A stretch of 8,674 nucleotides of DNA, taken from the NCBI GenBank assembly GCA_026193155.1, contig JAPHSI010000041.1:1-8674 (forward strand), in the 5' to 3' direction. Position numbers and translations under genes: made by a program. Shown here piece after piece: positions 7,213 through 8,674 of this stretch (positions are counted from its first letter, which is position 1; each line of letters begins with the position of its first letter). The notes under the pieces were generated by a model. The model saw nothing but the letters and a program-made list of their open reading frames with translations. It ran no database searches and had not been told where the DNA came from. The stretch comes from Sulfurimonadaceae bacterium. Lineage in GTDB: Bacteria > Campylobacterota > Campylobacteria > Campylobacterales > Sulfurimonadaceae.

Positions 7213-8217
7213 TTAAGGGACATAAGCAATTTTCGGTATACCCATATCCTCATCAAGACCCATCATTAAGTTTGCATTAACAACAGCTTGAGAAGATGCA
7301 CCGCGAAGCAGATTATCTATTGAGCTTAATATTAAAAGTGTTTTACCTTTTCTTTTTACATAAATATCGCAAAAGTTTGTACCAGCAGTATCTTTCATAG
7401 TTACTGGTTTATCGGATATTCTTACAAAAGGGCTATTTTTGTAGAACTCTTTTAATAACTCTTGTTCATCAAAGTCTCCGCTTACTTGGATATAGATAGA
7501 GCTAAGCATTCCACGTGTAATAGGGACTAAATGCGGAACAAAATTGACATCTTCAAAATCTAAATTTAGTTTGTCAGCAATCTCTGGTGCATGTCTGTGC
7601 ATAAGTGGGTTGTAAGCAAATAAATTATCATTTACATTTACAAAGTGAGTAGTATCACTCAGTTTTTTACCTGCACCGCTTACACCTGTTTTTGCATCTA
7701 TAATAATAGGTGTAGATGCAACTCTTTTATCCATAAAAGGCAATAATCCCAAAATAGCAGATGTTGGAAAACATCCAGGATTTGCAACTAACTTGCTATT
7801 CTTGATTTCGTCTCTAAATAGTTCAGGTAAACCGTATACCGAGTTATCTAAATTTTCTTTATCAGTATGAGGGCAGTAAAACTCTTCATAAGTATCTAGT
7901 GGAAGTCTATAGTCAGCTGAGAGGTCAACTACTTTTACACCTTTTGCTATCAAAGGCTTTACATATGCCATAGCTGTTTTATGAGGAAGTGCTAAAAAAA
8001 CAAACTCACAATTTTTAGCAACCTCATCCACATCCGCCTTTTCAACATTTTTATCAGATACGCCACTTAGTGACGGATGCAATTGTGATAATGTAATACC
8101 ACCCTCTGAATTAGCTACATAAGAAAGTTCAAACTTTGGATGATTTATAAGTATCTTTACCAGTTCCAGCCCTGTATAACCACTAGCTCCAACTACACCG
8201 ACTTTAATCACATTCAA
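7213..8217 (-). CDS. argC: N-acetyl-gamma-glutamyl-phosphate reductase
   Basis: Cytoplasmic enzyme of arginine biosynthesis: it reduces N-acetyl-glutamyl 5-phosphate to N-acetyl-glutamate 5-semialdehyde with NADPH. The protein has 334 residues, normal for the long-form ArgC. The N-terminal Rossmann motif VGVVGASGYTGLEL (6-19) binds NADP. The catalytic cysteine is Cys149 in ANPGCFPTS, and the conserved HRHAPEI (207-213) supplies the active-site histidine. GVSGAGKKL (178-186) is another family signature. The start is TTG at 8215-8217, since AGGAG lies seven bases upstream; GTG at 8209-8211 would be 13 bases away and is less likely, and a TAG two codons before the TTG rules out anything longer. 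The start lies inside the 3' end of greA (14-base overlap). No other arginine gene is in the window. Function is secure. Confidence 0.97.
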   Translation of the reverse strand: MNVIKVGVVGASGYTGLELVKILINHPKFELSYVANSEGGITLSQLHPSLSGVSDKNVEKADVDEVAKNCEFVFLALPHKTAMAYVKPLIAKGVKVVDLSADYRLPLDTYEEFYCPHTDKENLDNSVYGLPELFRDEIKNSKLVANPGCFPTSAILGLLPFMDKRVASTPIIIDAKTGVSGAGKKLSDTTHFVNVNDNLFAYNPLMHRHAPEIADKLNLDFEDVNFVPHLVPITRGMLSSIYIQVSGDFDEQELLKEFYKNSPFVRISDKPVTMKDTAGTNFCDIYVKRKGKTLLILSSIDNLLRGASSQAVVNANLMMGLDEDMGIPKIAYVP

Positions 8218-8674
8218 AAACTATCTCCTGATATTTTACTTCAATAACTTCCAACTCTTTTTCTCCACCTGGAAGACGAACTTTAAAATCATCCCCTTCT
8301 TCTTTTCCTAATAGCTGTTTTGCCAATGGTGAGAAAAAAGAAATCAATCCCATTTCAGGATTTGACTCACTCCCACCGACAATAGTATAGGTCATCTCTT
8401 CACCAGAATCTAAGTCTTCTAAAACTACTGTTGAGCCAAAAGAAACTTTCGCATGTTCTAGTTCACTTGGATCTACAATTTGTGCATTTCCAAGTATCCC
8501 TGAGAGTTCTGCTAAACGGTTATCAATATTTTTCTGGTCTTCTTTTGCAGCGTGGTATTCAGCATTTTCTTTTAAATCACCCTGTTCAACAGCCTCTTCT
8601 ATAGCTTTTACAACAGCCGGACGTTTTATCTCTTTTAACTCTTTTACTTCTGCTTGTAGTTTGTTATATCCAAA
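8204..8674 (-). CDS. greA: Transcription elongation factor GreA, 5' end outside window
   Basis: Binds the secondary channel of RNA polymerase and stimulates cleavage of backtracked transcripts, rescuing arrested elongation. I translated the frame upstream from the stop; it stays open to the right edge, giving 156 residues, so only about 5-10 N-terminal residues are missing. The N-terminal coiled coil carries the diagnostic tip GDLKENAEYHAAKEDQ (32-47 of the visible part), including the acidic Asp33 and Glu36 that hold the catalytic Mg2+. The C-terminal globular domain has the family signature SFFSPLAKQLLGKEEGDDF. The internal Met at 8393-8395 is not the start. The 3' end overlaps argC by 14 bases. 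From memory, greA also lies just upstream of cheVAW in Campylobacter jejuni, following lpxB. Identification is secure. Confidence 0.97.
   Translation of the reverse strand, partial: FGYNKLQAEVKELKEIKRPAVVKAIEEAVEQGDLKENAEYHAAKEDQKNIDNRLAELSGILGNAQIVDPSELEHAKVSFGSTVVLEDLDSGEEMTYTIVGGSESNPEMGLISFFSPLAKQLLGKEEGDDFKVRLPGGEKELEVIEVKYQEIVFECD
8225..8229 (-). promoter_or_regulatory. Ribosome binding site of argC within greA
   Basis: AGGAG on the minus strand, inside the greA coding sequence, seven bases before the TTG at 8215-8217. Its spacing favours TTG over the in-frame GTG six bases further on as the argC start. Confidence 0.75.

Noticed and set aside
8204..8395. A 63-residue gene starting at an internal Met
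   Set aside because: The same frame continues upstream to the window edge and encodes the full GreA coiled coil, so this is only the C-terminal part of greA.
1..8674. Mobile element, CRISPR array, tRNA or rRNA, or defence system
   Set aside because: No transposase, integrase, direct-repeat array, tRNA-like fold or nuclease gene is seen. Nearly every base lies in one of nine recognisable genes.

Overview
The window is a compact, single-direction block: nine genes, all on the minus strand, with no gap larger than 13 bases and several overlaps. In transcription order (right to left) they are greA (5' end cut by the window edge), argC, an LpxH-like metallophosphoesterase, cheV, cheA with a fused receiver domain, cheW, a STAS-MlaE permease, an MlaF-like ATPase, and an MCE/MlaD-like protein (3' end cut by the left edge). 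There are no RNA genes, mobile elements, CRISPR arrays or long repeats, and no intergenic space large enough for an ordinary promoter or terminator. Any promoter serving the set must lie beyond the right edge or inside a gene.

The low GC content, the cheV-cheA-cheW order, a CheA ending in a CheY-like receiver, and a permease with its own STAS domain all point to Campylobacterota. A free-living, Sulfurimonas-like genus is a reasonable guess, but this is inferred from gene content and protein flavour, not from a search. From memory, Campylobacter jejuni also has greA, one small gene, then cheVAW in this orientation, so the core looks like old, conserved synteny.

Region by region: 8204-8674 is greA (transcript cleavage factor) and 7213-8217 is argC (arginine biosynthesis), overlapping by 14 bases. 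Bases 6479-7201 hold an unusually AT-rich metallophosphoesterase with a TTG start. Bases 2630-6475 hold the chemotaxis signalling core: adaptor-receiver CheV, kinase CheA-REC and adaptor CheW. Bases 1-2616 hold an Mla-type lipid transport ABC system: STAS-permease, ATPase and membrane-anchored MCE protein.

Working together: CheA, CheW and CheV form the core array behind the chemoreceptors, with two receiver domains (on CheA and CheV) but no free CheY, CheR or CheB in this window. The three Mla genes form one membrane complex that likely moves phospholipid between the inner and outer membranes. The metallophosphoesterase may act in lipid A or another envelope pathway, but its exact substrate cannot be read from sequence. 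Nothing here looks like an undescribed system. The most interesting points are domain-level: the CheA linker, the STAS fusion, the phosphoesterase motif variant, and the joining of chemotaxis to lipid transport in one apparent transcription unit.
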